From NCBI GenBank assembly GCA_017646885.1, contig JAGCLR010000306.1:1-6926 (forward strand): a stretch of 6,926 bases of DNA, in the 5' to 3' direction. This stretch comes from Methanobrevibacter sp. GTDB taxonomy: Archaea > Methanobacteriota > Methanobacteria > Methanobacteriales > Methanobacteriaceae. Positions 1 to 4,736 of the stretch are shown in pieces. Positions within the stretch are counted from its first letter, which is position 1. Every line of letters starts with the position of its first letter. A model generated the notes under the pieces. That model searched no databases. It had not been told where the DNA came from and saw nothing but the letters and a program-made list of their open reading frames with translations. The translations under genes were made by a program, and so were the position numbers.

Positions 1-206
1 ACACCAAAAATCCATAATAAAAAGAAACCCACTACAGTAGGAGGCAATACAAGAGGCAATGTGAATATGCCATCCAATACAATTTTTCCAGTGTCATTTT
101 TCATCTTCACAAGACCCCAAGCAACAATCAAACCTACAAAAAAGGTTATGAAAATTGATACGCTTGCGGTTTTCATTGAGATGAAAATTGGGGACCAATC
201 TGTCAT
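1..206 (-). CDS. modB: Molybdate/tungstate ABC transporter permease ModB, N-terminal part (cut by window edge)
   Basis: The reading frame starts at an ATG at 206 and runs off the left edge, giving 68 residues of an integral membrane permease. Residues about 11-33 form a first hydrophobic helix. Residues 49-60 contain the TLPLVLPPTVVG stretch typical of ModB, the permease that forms the membrane channel for molybdate or tungstate and works with binding protein ModA and ATPase ModC. The start is supported by an AAGGAG ribosome binding site at 217-222, ten bases upstream. The gene lies downstream of modA on the same strand, but 217 nt apart and with its own candidate TATA box, so it is probably transcribed at least partly independently. 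modC would be expected beyond the left edge. Confident in the family; Mo versus W preference cannot be read. Confidence 0.9.
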   Translation of the reverse strand, partial: MTDWSPIFISMKTASVSIFITFFVGLIVAWGLVKMKNDTGKIVLDGIFTLPLVLPPTVVGFFLLWIFG

Positions 207-216
207 GTTAAATATT

Positions 217-222
217 CTCCTT
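217..222 (-). promoter_or_regulatory. modB ribosome binding site
   Basis: The minus strand reads AAGGAG here, with GAGA following, ten bases before the ATG at 206. It fixes the modB start. Confidence 0.8.
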
Positions 223-253
223 AATTAATATTAAATTATTCAATTGAACAGAT

Positions 254-268
254 AATATATTTCTTTTT
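254..268 (-). promoter_or_regulatory. Candidate TATA box and BRE of modB
   Basis: On the minus strand an AAAAAG purine run (BRE-like, 263-268) is followed by GAAATATATT. TATA-like AATATATT lies at 254-261. An archaeal start site about 25 nt downstream would fall near 230. That gives a leader of about 24 nt that holds the modB ribosome binding site. The fit of spacing is good, but the region is so AT-rich that chance matches are common. Confidence 0.5.
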
Positions 269-285
269 AACCATTATTAATATTT

Positions 286-318
286 GCATAATATTCGCAT
301 AATAATTGCATAAATAAT
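286..318. repeat. Three tandem 11-bp units upstream of the modB promoter
   Basis: GCATAATATTC, GCATAATAATT and GCATAAATAAT follow one another without a gap at 286-296, 297-307 and 308-318. GCATAA is invariant, and the 11-bp period is about one helical turn, so the same face of DNA would be presented three times. The array lies about 18-25 bp upstream of the candidate BRE/TATA of modB, where an archaeal activator or repressor could bind. Binding is an inference. Confidence 0.6.
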
Positions 319-356
319 TTAATATTAATTAAATCTATTTTTTAAAAAAAAGTTAA

Positions 357-370
357 TATTCATATGAATA
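357..370. repeat. 14-bp perfect palindrome, copy 1
   Basis: TATTCATATGAATA is identical to its own reverse complement and is repeated exactly at 401-414, 44 bp away (about four helical turns). The symmetry stops at exactly 14 bp in both copies. A 16-bp AT palindrome (370-385) lies directly beside this copy. Confidence 0.75.
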
Positions 371-400
371 ATTTAATATTAAATTTTTAAAATATTTACT

Positions 401-414
401 TATTCATATGAATA
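401..414. repeat. 14-bp perfect palindrome, copy 2
   Basis: Second exact copy of TATTCATATGAATA, starting in the first bases after the modA stop codon. It shares the TTCATAT core with elements upstream of modA at 1345-1351, 1431-1440 and 1454-1463. Confidence 0.75.
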
Positions 415-423
415 GAAATGAAT

Positions 424-1233
424 TTACTCGTGAAGAGTGAATCCGTATTCAACAAATTTGTCTTTAGCTTCTTGAGTTTGCAAGAAGTCCATAAATACTT
501 TTGCAGCATCTGAATTTTTAGAGTCTTTGATTTGAGCTACAGGATAGATACATGGAGTGTCTAAAGCATCTTCTGGAGCTTCACAAATGACTTTAACATC
601 ATCAGTGGATTTAGCATCAGTAGCATATACAATACCTGCTTCTGCAGATCCTTGACCTACTTGGTTCAATACTGCAGTTACATCAGTACCTAAAGAGAAT
701 TTGGATTCAAGTTTGTCCCAAAGACCAAGGTTAGTTAAGATTTCTTTAGCGTATTGTCCTGCAGGTACGGATTCAGGGTCACCGATAGCGATGGTTCCAT
801 CTACATTTGCTAAATCTTCAAATGAAGTGATATCGGAATCTGAATCAGCAGGTACAATCAATACAATTTTGTTTTCTAAGAATTGGAGGTTAGTATCATT
901 GTCAACTAAACCTTCGTCAACTAAAGCATCCATTTGCTTGTTAGCAGCAGACATGAATACATCTGTTTCTAAACCATTTTCAATTTGGGTTTGCAAGTCC
1001 CCACTGGAAGCGTAAGTAGGAGTGACTTTTACACCAGGATACTTCTCTTCAAACATAGGGATCAATTCATCATCATATACATTTTTTAAACTTGCTGCTG
1101 CAGCTAAATTGACTTCTTGTCCGTCTAAATCTGGTTCACCAGTGATAAAGTCAAACCAGCCAGCAGAACATGAACCTACACTAATAACAGCTATTAATGC
1201 TAAAACAGCAATAATCAAAGCTTTTCTATTCAT
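424..1233 (-). CDS. modA: Molybdate/tungstate-binding lipoprotein ModA
   Basis: This 269-residue periplasmic-type binding protein captures molybdate or tungstate outside the membrane and passes it to ModB. It has a hydrophobic N-terminus (4-19) and a lipobox-like VGSC, so Cys22 is the likely lipid anchor. The mature part begins with the family's AAASLKN motif. Residues matching the known oxyanion ligands of bacterial ModA are present: Ser48, Ser76/77 (YASSGDL), Ala158 in GDPESVPAG, Val185, and Tyr203 in GIVYATDA. It aligns along its whole length with bacterial ModA (about 250 residues) and is shorter than archaeal WtpA (about 340). The ATG at 1233 has an AAAGGAG site at 1241-1247. Two cysteines, 217 and 228, bracket a loop and could form a disulfide. 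modB follows after 217 nt. Family assignment is secure; metal preference is not. Confidence 0.95.
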   Translation of the reverse strand: MNRKALIIAVLALIAVISVGSCSAGWFDFITGEPDLDGQEVNLAAAASLKNVYDDELIPMFEEKYPGVKVTPTYASSGDLQTQIENGLETDVFMSAANKQMDALVDEGLVDNDTNLQFLENKIVLIVPADSDSDITSFEDLANVDGTIAIGDPESVPAGQYAKEILTNLGLWDKLESKFSLGTDVTAVLNQVGQGSAEAGIVYATDAKSTDDVKVICEAPEDALDTPCIYPVAQIKDSKNSDAAKVFMDFLQTQEAKDKFVEYGFTLHE

Positions 1234-1308
1234 ATATATTCTCCTTTAAATTTATAATAGCACTATCAAATCAAATTCATAATCAAAATGGAAAAGGAAT
1301 TGCATTCC

Positions 1309-1351
1309 ATATGAAATAGATTACATTACAGAATATTATCCTATTTCATAT
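1309..1351. repeat. 11-bp perfect inverted repeat in the modA leader/promoter region
   Basis: ATATGAAATAG (1309-1319) and CTATTTCATAT (1341-1351) are exact reverse complements separated by 21 bp. It is either a pair of half-sites for a DNA-binding protein or, if transcription starts near 1395, a stem with a 21-nt loop in the modA leader RNA. The half-site contains TTCATAT, as do the other elements of this locus. Confidence 0.65.
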
Positions 1352-1418
1352 TATTTTGTCCAAATTTAGATTATGATTTAATCTTTTTGATTTGTAATTA
1401 TATTTAAATATTTAATGA

Positions 1419-1426
1419 TATATAAA
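1419..1426 (-). promoter_or_regulatory. Candidate TATA box for modA
   Basis: The minus strand reads TTTATATA, preceded by the purine-rich GAAAATA, a good archaeal BRE/TATA pair. Transcription would begin near 1395 and give modA a leader of about 160 nt. A weaker box (ATTATGAAT, around 1276-1284) would give a short leader instead, so the true start is open. Confidence 0.45.
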
Positions 1427-1430
1427 TATT

Positions 1431-1463
1431 TTCATATCGATTAATTAAATTCATTCATATCGA
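1431..1463. repeat. 10-bp direct repeat TTCATATCGA upstream of the modA TATA box
   Basis: TTCATATCGA occurs at 1431-1440 and 1454-1463, 23 bp apart, about two helical turns. The first copy abuts the BRE-like purines of the TTTATATA box. The second sits in ATTCATATCGAAT, with ATTC/GAAT inverted arms. The location fits an operator. Confidence 0.6.
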
Positions 1464-1472
1464 ATATAATTT

Positions 1473-1522
1473 AAAAAAATAATAAAATAAATTAAATAAT
1501 TAAGTAATCTGATTAAAAAAAA
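1473..1522 (-). terminator. T-tract terminator downstream of the zinc-ribbon gene
   Basis: The minus strand has T8 at 1515-1522 and T7 at 1473-1479, starting about 40 nt after the stop codon. Clustered T-tracts are the usual archaeal termination signal. No convincing hairpin precedes them. Confidence 0.45.
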
Positions 1523-1559
1523 TAAGAAATAATATAACACTGATCAATTGGAAAAATGA

Positions 1560-2354
1560 CTATTCTTTCCTATAATAGAAAATAGACTCTAAAAAGTCAA
1601 GATTCTTATATTTTGAATCATCACTTGAACTTGGCATTATGATTCCATATCCATCATATTCCCCTTTTCCACCATAAATTATGATTGGATCTCCATTATC
1701 CATCTCTGTTGAATAGACCTGCCTTTCTGATGGAGTTTCAAATTCACATTTGAAAATGTCCAGGACATACCAGTCATCATCATCCACATTCACGTAATAG
1801 CTTTCATATTCTGTGATAGTGAATCCTTCAGCTTCAAGATTGTATGAATGGTTTGAATCTATAAGTTGAACCTCACCATCTCCGCTTAGATAAGCATTGC
1901 TATCGATAGTCATGTTGTAAGGTTCATCCAAGTCTACATCTCCCCATCCTTCATGAGGATTTCCTCTGTAGTGGTAGTTGTCAACAGAGATATTGTCTGC
2001 ACTATCCTCTATAGCGGAAGTGTCATAATCGCTTGAATTGTTGCTGTCATAGGCAAAAAATGTTATTATTGAAAAGAGTAGCAATAGAATGAAAAGAGCT
2101 ATGCATACCTTTTTGAAAGGAAATTTCTCTTCAGTTCCAATACTTCCTTTATCATTTCCAGAACTCTTTTTGGAAGAGCTTTCAAAAGGATTTGTAGAGC
2201 TTCTGTTATCAAAATCATCAAATGGACCATCAAACTCTTCTGATTTGGAATAATGATCTGCCTTGTATCTTTGAATGTATTCCTGACCGCAATTTGGACA
2301 GAACTTTGCCTCATCAGAAAGTTCCCTACCGCAGTTTCCACAATATTTTGCCAT
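1560..2354 (-). CDS. Zinc-ribbon, single-pass membrane protein of unknown function
   Basis: The predicted 264-residue protein has three parts. Residues 1-26 are a zinc ribbon with two CxxC knuckles (Cys5, 8, 19, 22; YCGNCG and FCPNCG). Residues 27-81 are a polar, Ser/Asp-rich linker ending in lysines. Residues 82-102 are a single membrane helix. The remaining ~160 residues are acidic and rich in Asp, Ser and Tyr, probably outside the cell. Membrane proteins with an N-terminal zinc ribbon are numerous in Methanobrevibacter-like genomes, but no function is established. I chose the ATG at 2354 because AAAGGGGG lies five bases upstream (2360-2367). An upstream in-frame ATG at 2384 would add ten residues and place this ribosome binding site inside the gene. 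The outer domain matches no family I recognise. The gene appears to be a single transcription unit. Confidence 0.75.
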   Translation of the reverse strand: MAKYCGNCGRELSDEAKFCPNCGQEYIQRYKADHYSKSEEFDGPFDDFDNRSSTNPFESSSKKSSGNDKGSIGTEEKFPFKKVCIALFILLLLFSIITFFAYDSNNSSDYDTSAIEDSADNISVDNYHYRGNPHEGWGDVDLDEPYNMTIDSNAYLSGDGEVQLIDSNHSYNLEAEGFTITEYESYYVNVDDDDWYVLDIFKCEFETPSERQVYSTEMDNGDPIIIYGGKGEYDGYGIIMPSSSDDSKYKNLDFLESIFYYRKE

Positions 2355-2359
2355 TTTAA

Positions 2360-2367
2360 CCCCCTTT
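2360..2367 (-). promoter_or_regulatory. Ribosome binding site that sets the zinc-ribbon gene start
   Basis: AAAGGGGG on the minus strand lies five bases before the ATG at 2354. It argues against the longer frame from 2384. Confidence 0.65.
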
Positions 2368-2400
2368 AAACAAACAATTAACAAAATACAATAAATACAT

Positions 2401-2409
2401 TATTATAAA
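2401..2409 (-). promoter_or_regulatory. Candidate TATA box of the zinc-ribbon gene
   Basis: The minus strand reads TTTATAATA within TTTTTATAATAATG. A start about 25 nt downstream (near 2380) would leave a short leader containing the AAAGGGGG site. AT-rich surroundings limit certainty. Confidence 0.4.
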
Positions 2410-2429
2410 AATAGATTTTTAAAAATATT

Positions 2430-2492
2430 AAAAAAAATATAAAATAAAACAAAAAAGAAAGAGAAAGAGAATAATAAAAACTATTTATTCTC
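2430..2492 (-). terminator. Hairpin over the stop codon plus pyrimidine tract, end of the DUF5654 gene
   Basis: On the minus strand GAGAATAA (2492-2485, including the TAA stop) pairs perfectly with TTATTCTC (2474-2467) across a 10-nt loop. It is followed at once by a pyrimidine run with CTCTTTCTTTTTT, then T8 at 2430-2437. This resembles an intrinsic terminator. The ECF S-component gene ends in the same way. Confidence 0.6.
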
Positions 2493-2736
2493 CTCTTACT
2501 TCATCATCTACTTCAATACCCATTTTAGCTGCCATTCTAGCAAGAACAATGGTTACTACAATAGCGATAATAGTTACGATAATAGCATAAATGAATAATC
2601 CGCCAAGTGCGTCTCCAGTACCTACTAAAGTTTCAATTAACTTTTGGATTGCGTCGTTCCATGCTAAACCTGCAACTAAACCGAATGCGGTGGTTACTAA
2701 AGTAATAATAGTTTTCATTACTGTTTTTGCTACCAT
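2485..2736 (-). CDS. DUF5654-family small membrane protein
   Basis: This 83-residue protein has two membrane helices, about residues 8-27 and 45-67, joined by an amphipathic stretch. The motif AFGLVAGLAWNDAI (17-30) and the second helix ending in LARMAAKMG match my recollection of the DUF5654 family, found mainly in archaea and of unknown function. The C-terminus (IEVDDEVRGE) is charged and probably cytoplasmic. The start at 2736 is chosen because GGAG lies at 2744-2747, seven bases upstream. The in-frame ATG at 2781 would add 15 residues and has no comparable site. The gene stands alone, bounded upstream by 292 nt of non-coding DNA and downstream by a hairpin plus T-tract. Family assignment is from motif memory and was not searched. 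Confidence 0.75.
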   Translation of the reverse strand: MVAKTVMKTIITLVTTAFGLVAGLAWNDAIQKLIETLVGTGDALGGLFIYAIIVTIIAIVVTIVLARMAAKMGIEVDDEVRGE

Positions 2737-2766
2737 AATATATCTCCATAATATTTTTAAAGAAAC

Positions 2767-2847
2767 AACTAAAATTAGCAATTTTAACTTAAATAAGGAA
2801 ATTCACTCATAATATTTCAGTTAAATAGAATTGACTAATTTTTAGTT
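2767..2847. repeat. Inverted repeat in the DUF5654 leader
   Basis: AACTAAAATTAG (2767-2778) and CTAATTTTTAGTT (2835-2847) are inverted copies that differ by one bulged base and are 56 nt apart. If the TATA box at 2871-2878 is used, the upstream arm lies at the 5' end of the transcript, so the pair could close a loop in the leader RNA. AT-rich composition makes this tentative. Confidence 0.4.
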
Positions 2848-2870
2848 ATTTAATATTATGCAATTTATCA

Positions 2871-2878
2871 TATATAAA
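2871..2878 (-). promoter_or_regulatory. Candidate TATA box of the DUF5654 gene
   Basis: The minus strand reads TTTATATA within ACTTTATATATG. A start about 25 nt downstream (near 2848) would give a leader of about 110 nt. A weaker box near 2787-2796 would give a short leader. Confidence 0.5.
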
Positions 2879-3008
2879 GTTATTACTAAAATACAGTTAT
2901 AATAATACATTAAAATAGGATTTGCCTAATATTCAGTTAAGATTTTGAAAATAAGTGAAAATTATTAACACAATTGAAAAAATAAAAAGATTAACCTGGA
3001 TAAATTAT

Positions 3009-3027
3009 AAAAAAATTGATAAAAAAA
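3009..3027 (-). terminator. Double T7 tract after vapC
   Basis: The minus strand has T7 at 3021-3027, directly after the vapC stop, and T7 at 3009-3015, separated by five bases. This is a typical archaeal T-tract termination signal; no hairpin is seen. Confidence 0.5.
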
Positions 3028-3028
3028 T

Positions 3029-3469
3029 CTAATAAATAACATCCACTATATCATTTCTTAGAAAATTCTCATCAAAACTGACTATAGAATCTAACGAAAA
3101 CAATTTTGCAGTAGTTATAATTGAGCAGTCAGTGAATCCCAATTTATGCTTTGCCTTTAAATCCATATCTCTTCTTCGATTAAGACGCTTATATGTGCTA
3201 AGAACTGAATCATTGAAATCAGGAATTTCATATTCATTGATCCAAATGAAATTGTCTTTCATCATATTGTAGGTATTTTTAGCTACTTCAACACTATCCT
3301 TTTGACCTAAGATGTTCATTACTTCTGATACAATCTGATTGGAAACATAACATTCATTTAAAGCAGTTAAATTCTCTTCAATTTCCAATTTAACTGCTCT
3401 CTCATGCAACTCATCATTCGGCAGGATGGCTGCTACAATGAAATTAGTGTCCAATAATAATTTACTCAT
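3029..3469 (-). CDS. vapC: VapC-type PIN-domain ribonuclease toxin
   Basis: The whole 146-residue protein is one PIN domain, the metal-dependent RNase fold of VapC toxins, which stop growth by cutting specific RNAs when the antitoxin is lost. The acidic active-site set is intact: Asp7 in LLLDTNFI, Glu49 in VSEVMN, Asp114 in GFTDCSI and Asp133 in VSFDENF, with Asn9 and Thr113 as usual supporting residues. Length is normal for the family. The ATG at 3469 overlaps the antitoxin stop by four bases (ATGA), and AAAAGGAG inside the antitoxin gene (3478-3485) is correctly spaced, so translation is probably coupled. No truncation or frameshift is visible, so an active toxin is expected. The RNA target is unknown. 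Confidence 0.9.
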   Translation of the reverse strand: MSKLLLDTNFIVAAILPNDELHERAVKLEIEENLTALNECYVSNQIVSEVMNILGQKDSVEVAKNTYNMMKDNFIWINEYEIPDFNDSVLSTYKRLNRRRDMDLKAKHKLGFTDCSIITTAKLFSLDSIVSFDENFLRNDIVDVIY

Positions 3470-3693
3470 TCATATAACTCCTTTTCCAATTTAACTGCAT
3501 TTGTTTTAGTCTTTACAGTTCCTGCTCCCATCATATCCCTAAAGGATAATTTTTTCCTGAAAGAAACAACAATCTCTCCACGATCATTCTCTTCCCATTC
3601 AACTATATCATCAGGCTGAACATCATACTTTTTTCTATATACTGCGGGAATTGTAGTTTGATTCTTTTTATAGACTTTAGTTTCAATAACCAT
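3466..3693 (-). CDS. vapB: VapB-type antitoxin with AbrB/SpoVT fold
   Basis: This 75-residue protein has an N-terminal swapped-hairpin AbrB-like DNA-binding domain (about 1-47). It shows the usual pattern: a first strand with KVYKKNQTTIP, then YRKKYDVQPDDIVEW and a final EIVVSF strand. The charged C-terminal tail (48-75) would wrap around and inhibit the PIN toxin encoded next. Such antitoxins normally repress their own promoter, more strongly when bound to toxin. The start at 3693 is preferred because GGTGAT, complementary to the archaeal 16S 3' end, lies at 3698-3703. An in-frame ATG at 3705 would place that site within the gene and add four residues. The stop overlaps the vapC start by four bases. 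Confidence 0.88.
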   Translation of the reverse strand: MVIETKVYKKNQTTIPAVYRKKYDVQPDDIVEWEENDRGEIVVSFRKKLSFRDMMGAGTVKTKTNAVKLEKELYE

Positions 3694-3697
3694 AAAA

Positions 3698-3703
3698 ATC
3701 ACC
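3698..3703 (-). promoter_or_regulatory. GGTGAT ribosome binding site of vapB
   Basis: The minus strand reads GGTGAT four bases before the ATG at 3693. It matches the upstream half of the archaeal Shine-Dalgarno complement rather than GGAGG, and it decides between the two in-frame starts. Confidence 0.6.
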
Positions 3704-3821
3704 ATACTTTTTAATTATTGCTATGTAATATTATATTTACTATACTTTATAAAAGTTACTATGATGATTTTATTTCACTAGTAAAAAAAATACTTTATTT
3801 TACAAGGAAATATTATACTTT
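3704..3821. repeat. Four ATACTTT repeats upstream of vapB
   Basis: ATACTTT occurs at 3704-3710, 3742-3748, 3790-3796 and 3815-3821. Two copies extend to TATACTTTA and one to AATACTTTA. The copy at 3742 overlaps the candidate TATA box. Its ACTTT is mirrored by AAAGT at 3752-3756. A self-repressing antitoxin is expected to bind near here, so these are candidate operators. Confidence 0.5.
3745..3755 (-). promoter_or_regulatory. Candidate TATA box of vapBC
   Basis: The minus strand reads CTTTTATAAAG. A start near 3725 would leave a leader of about 32 nt with the GGTGAT site. A second AT box (AAATATAAT, 3730-3738) would leave only a very short leader. Confidence 0.45.
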
Positions 3822-3873
3822 AGACATTATAAAAATTTTTAAAGTGCGAAATTGTGAATAAACACAAATGTGT

Positions 3874-3923
3874 AAAAAAAAAGTAAAAAAAAGAAAGAGA
3901 GAAGATTAGTCACTAAGACTAAT
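3874..3923 (-). terminator. Hairpin over the stop codon plus T-tracts, end of the S-component gene
   Basis: On the minus strand ATTAGTC (3923-3917) and GACTAAT (3911-3905) form a perfect 7-bp stem with a 5-nt loop. The stem includes most or all of the stop region. It is followed by CTTCTCTCTTTC and then T8 (3885-3892) and T9 (3874-3882). This is a strong terminator candidate for the ECF operon. Confidence 0.65.
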
Positions 3924-4610
3924 GCTTTCACTTTCAGATGAACTAGAAGTCAAATACTTAACTTTAGCTCTTGTAAACATCTTCTTGAACCAATCGTACA
4001 ATACCACTAAAAGCACTGCATTGGTTACACCGTGGGTTAAGTCGTAGGAAACACCATTAAGGTACAATGCTATAATTGGAGTGATCTCCAAAGCTGTTCC
4101 TGAATAGAAAATAGCTGAAATGTCTGTAATCCAACCATATAGGAATCCCCATAAGAGACCAAAGACTATTCTGAATCCTACATTCTCAAACCTTGAAGCC
4201 AGGAATCCTGCACTTGCTCCCATAAGTCCCCATGCAAGCATCTGGAACAAGACCCAGTATCCCATTCCCATAAAGAGACCGGATACGAATGCAGTCAATG
4301 CACCCACGATAAATCCTTCTTCCTTGCCGAAAACAACACCAACCATTATGATGATGAATGACGCCATGTTTACAGCAGGAATTGACATTAGAATAATACG
4401 CCCTACAGTAGCAATAGCTGTAAGCACTGCTATCAATACAATCGATTCAACTGGCGGCTTCTTGTTTTCATACATCTTGAAGATTGCATAAAACAGTCCA
4501 ATAAGGAAAAGGATTAGGAAAATAACCATTGTAATTGTAAAGATTGGACTGTTTACTACACCATTTGAACTTGTGGTCATATTTGTTAACATTTGATCCA
4601 TTGCACTCAT
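3906..4610 (-). CDS. ECF transporter S (substrate-binding) component, substrate unknown
   Basis: A 234-residue, very hydrophobic protein. After a short Ser/Thr/Asn-rich N-terminus it has an extra helix (about 22-45) ending in KMYENKK. The usual S-component fold of about six helices follows (55-207). Features typical of these vitamin-binding subunits are visible: a first core helix with AVLTAIATVGRI, then VVFGKEEGFIVGAL, and the GYWVLFQMLAWGLMG segment (117-131). It would bind the substrate outside and dock on EcfT. It ends in a Ser/Glu-rich tail (221-234). The ATG at 4610 has AAGGTG at 4618-4623. The gene follows the fused ATPase after 126 nt that lack a clear T-tract, so it is probably in the same operon. 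Candidate substrates include cobalamin-type or other vitamins and precursors; I cannot decide among them. Confidence 0.82.
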   Translation of the reverse strand: MSAMDQMLTNMTTSSNGVVNSPIFTITMVIFLILFLIGLFYAIFKMYENKKPPVESIVLIAVLTAIATVGRIILMSIPAVNMASFIIIMVGVVFGKEEGFIVGALTAFVSGLFMGMGYWVLFQMLAWGLMGASAGFLASRFENVGFRIVFGLLWGFLYGWITDISAIFYSGTALEITPIIALYLNGVSYDLTHGVTNAVLLVVLYDWFKKMFTRAKVKYLTSSSSESESISLSD

Positions 4611-4719
4611 AAAAAAACACCTTATAAAATATAAAACCTCTAAATCATTTATTTAAATCATTGCTTAATAAATTAAAATACATAATAATTATTAAATTAC
4701 TCCAAACATTATCAATAAA

Positions 4720-4728
4720 CATATAAAA
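4720..4728 (-). promoter_or_regulatory. Possible internal TATA box for the S-component gene
   Basis: The minus strand reads TTTTATATG just after the ATPase stop. It could add a promoter for the S component with a leader of about 90 nt. No T run longer than four bases lies on the minus strand between this point and the S-gene ribosome binding site, so read-through from the ATPase gene is also expected. Confidence 0.3.
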
Positions 4729-4736
4729 TTATAAAA

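Larger units (their letters stand above)
344..414 (-). terminator. Candidate modA terminator: paired palindromes followed by a T8 tract
   Basis: Ten bases after the modA stop, TATTCATATGAATA occurs at 401-414 and again at 357-370. Because each copy is a perfect palindrome, the two copies can pair in RNA as a 14-bp stem with a 30-nt loop. Five nucleotides after the second copy, the minus strand has T8 (344-351). A T-tract alone is enough for many archaeal terminators. The palindromes may instead, or also, be protein-binding sites. Confidence 0.5.
1234..1559 (-). promoter_or_regulatory. 326-nt gene-free region upstream of modA
   Basis: No coding frame is evident here. The region holds, from high to low coordinate, the probable T-tract terminator of the zinc-ribbon gene, two TTCATATCGA repeats, a strong TATA-like box (1419-1426), an 11-bp inverted repeat (1309-1319 with 1341-1351) and the modA ribosome binding site (AAAGGAG, 1241-1247). 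I saw no GC-rich conserved core of the kind found in bacterial Moco riboswitches. Confidence 0.55.

Noticed and set aside
313..382. 16-bp direct repeat AATAATTTAATATTAA at 313-328 and 367-382, and the AT palindrome at 370-385
   Set aside because: Pure A/T sequence in an A/T-dominated spacer gives such repeats readily by chance; kept only as context for the palindromes.
701..1249. Open frames on the plus strand within and at the start of modA
   Set aside because: They lie antisense to a well-matched modA, lack family motifs and ribosome binding sites, and are explained as antisense shadows.
1234..1400. Molybdenum cofactor or other metal riboswitch before modA
   Set aside because: The sequence is AT-rich and lacks the GC-containing conserved core of known Moco riboswitches; only a simple inverted repeat is present.
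2099..2341. An 80-codon minus-strand frame overlapping the zinc-ribbon gene
   Set aside because: It is out of frame with the CxxC-containing protein and has no recognisable domain or start signal.
2784..2810. Eight-codon mini-ORF (MSEFPYLS) in the DUF5654 leader
   Set aside because: There is no ribosome binding site before it and such short frames are expected by chance.
3862..3873. ACACAAATGTGT hairpin near the T-tracts after the S-component gene
   Set aside because: On the coding strand it follows rather than precedes the T-tracts, and the stem is only five base pairs.
4120..4491. A 123-codon plus-strand frame opposite the S component
   Set aside because: It is antisense to a hydrophobic transporter gene and has no independent support.
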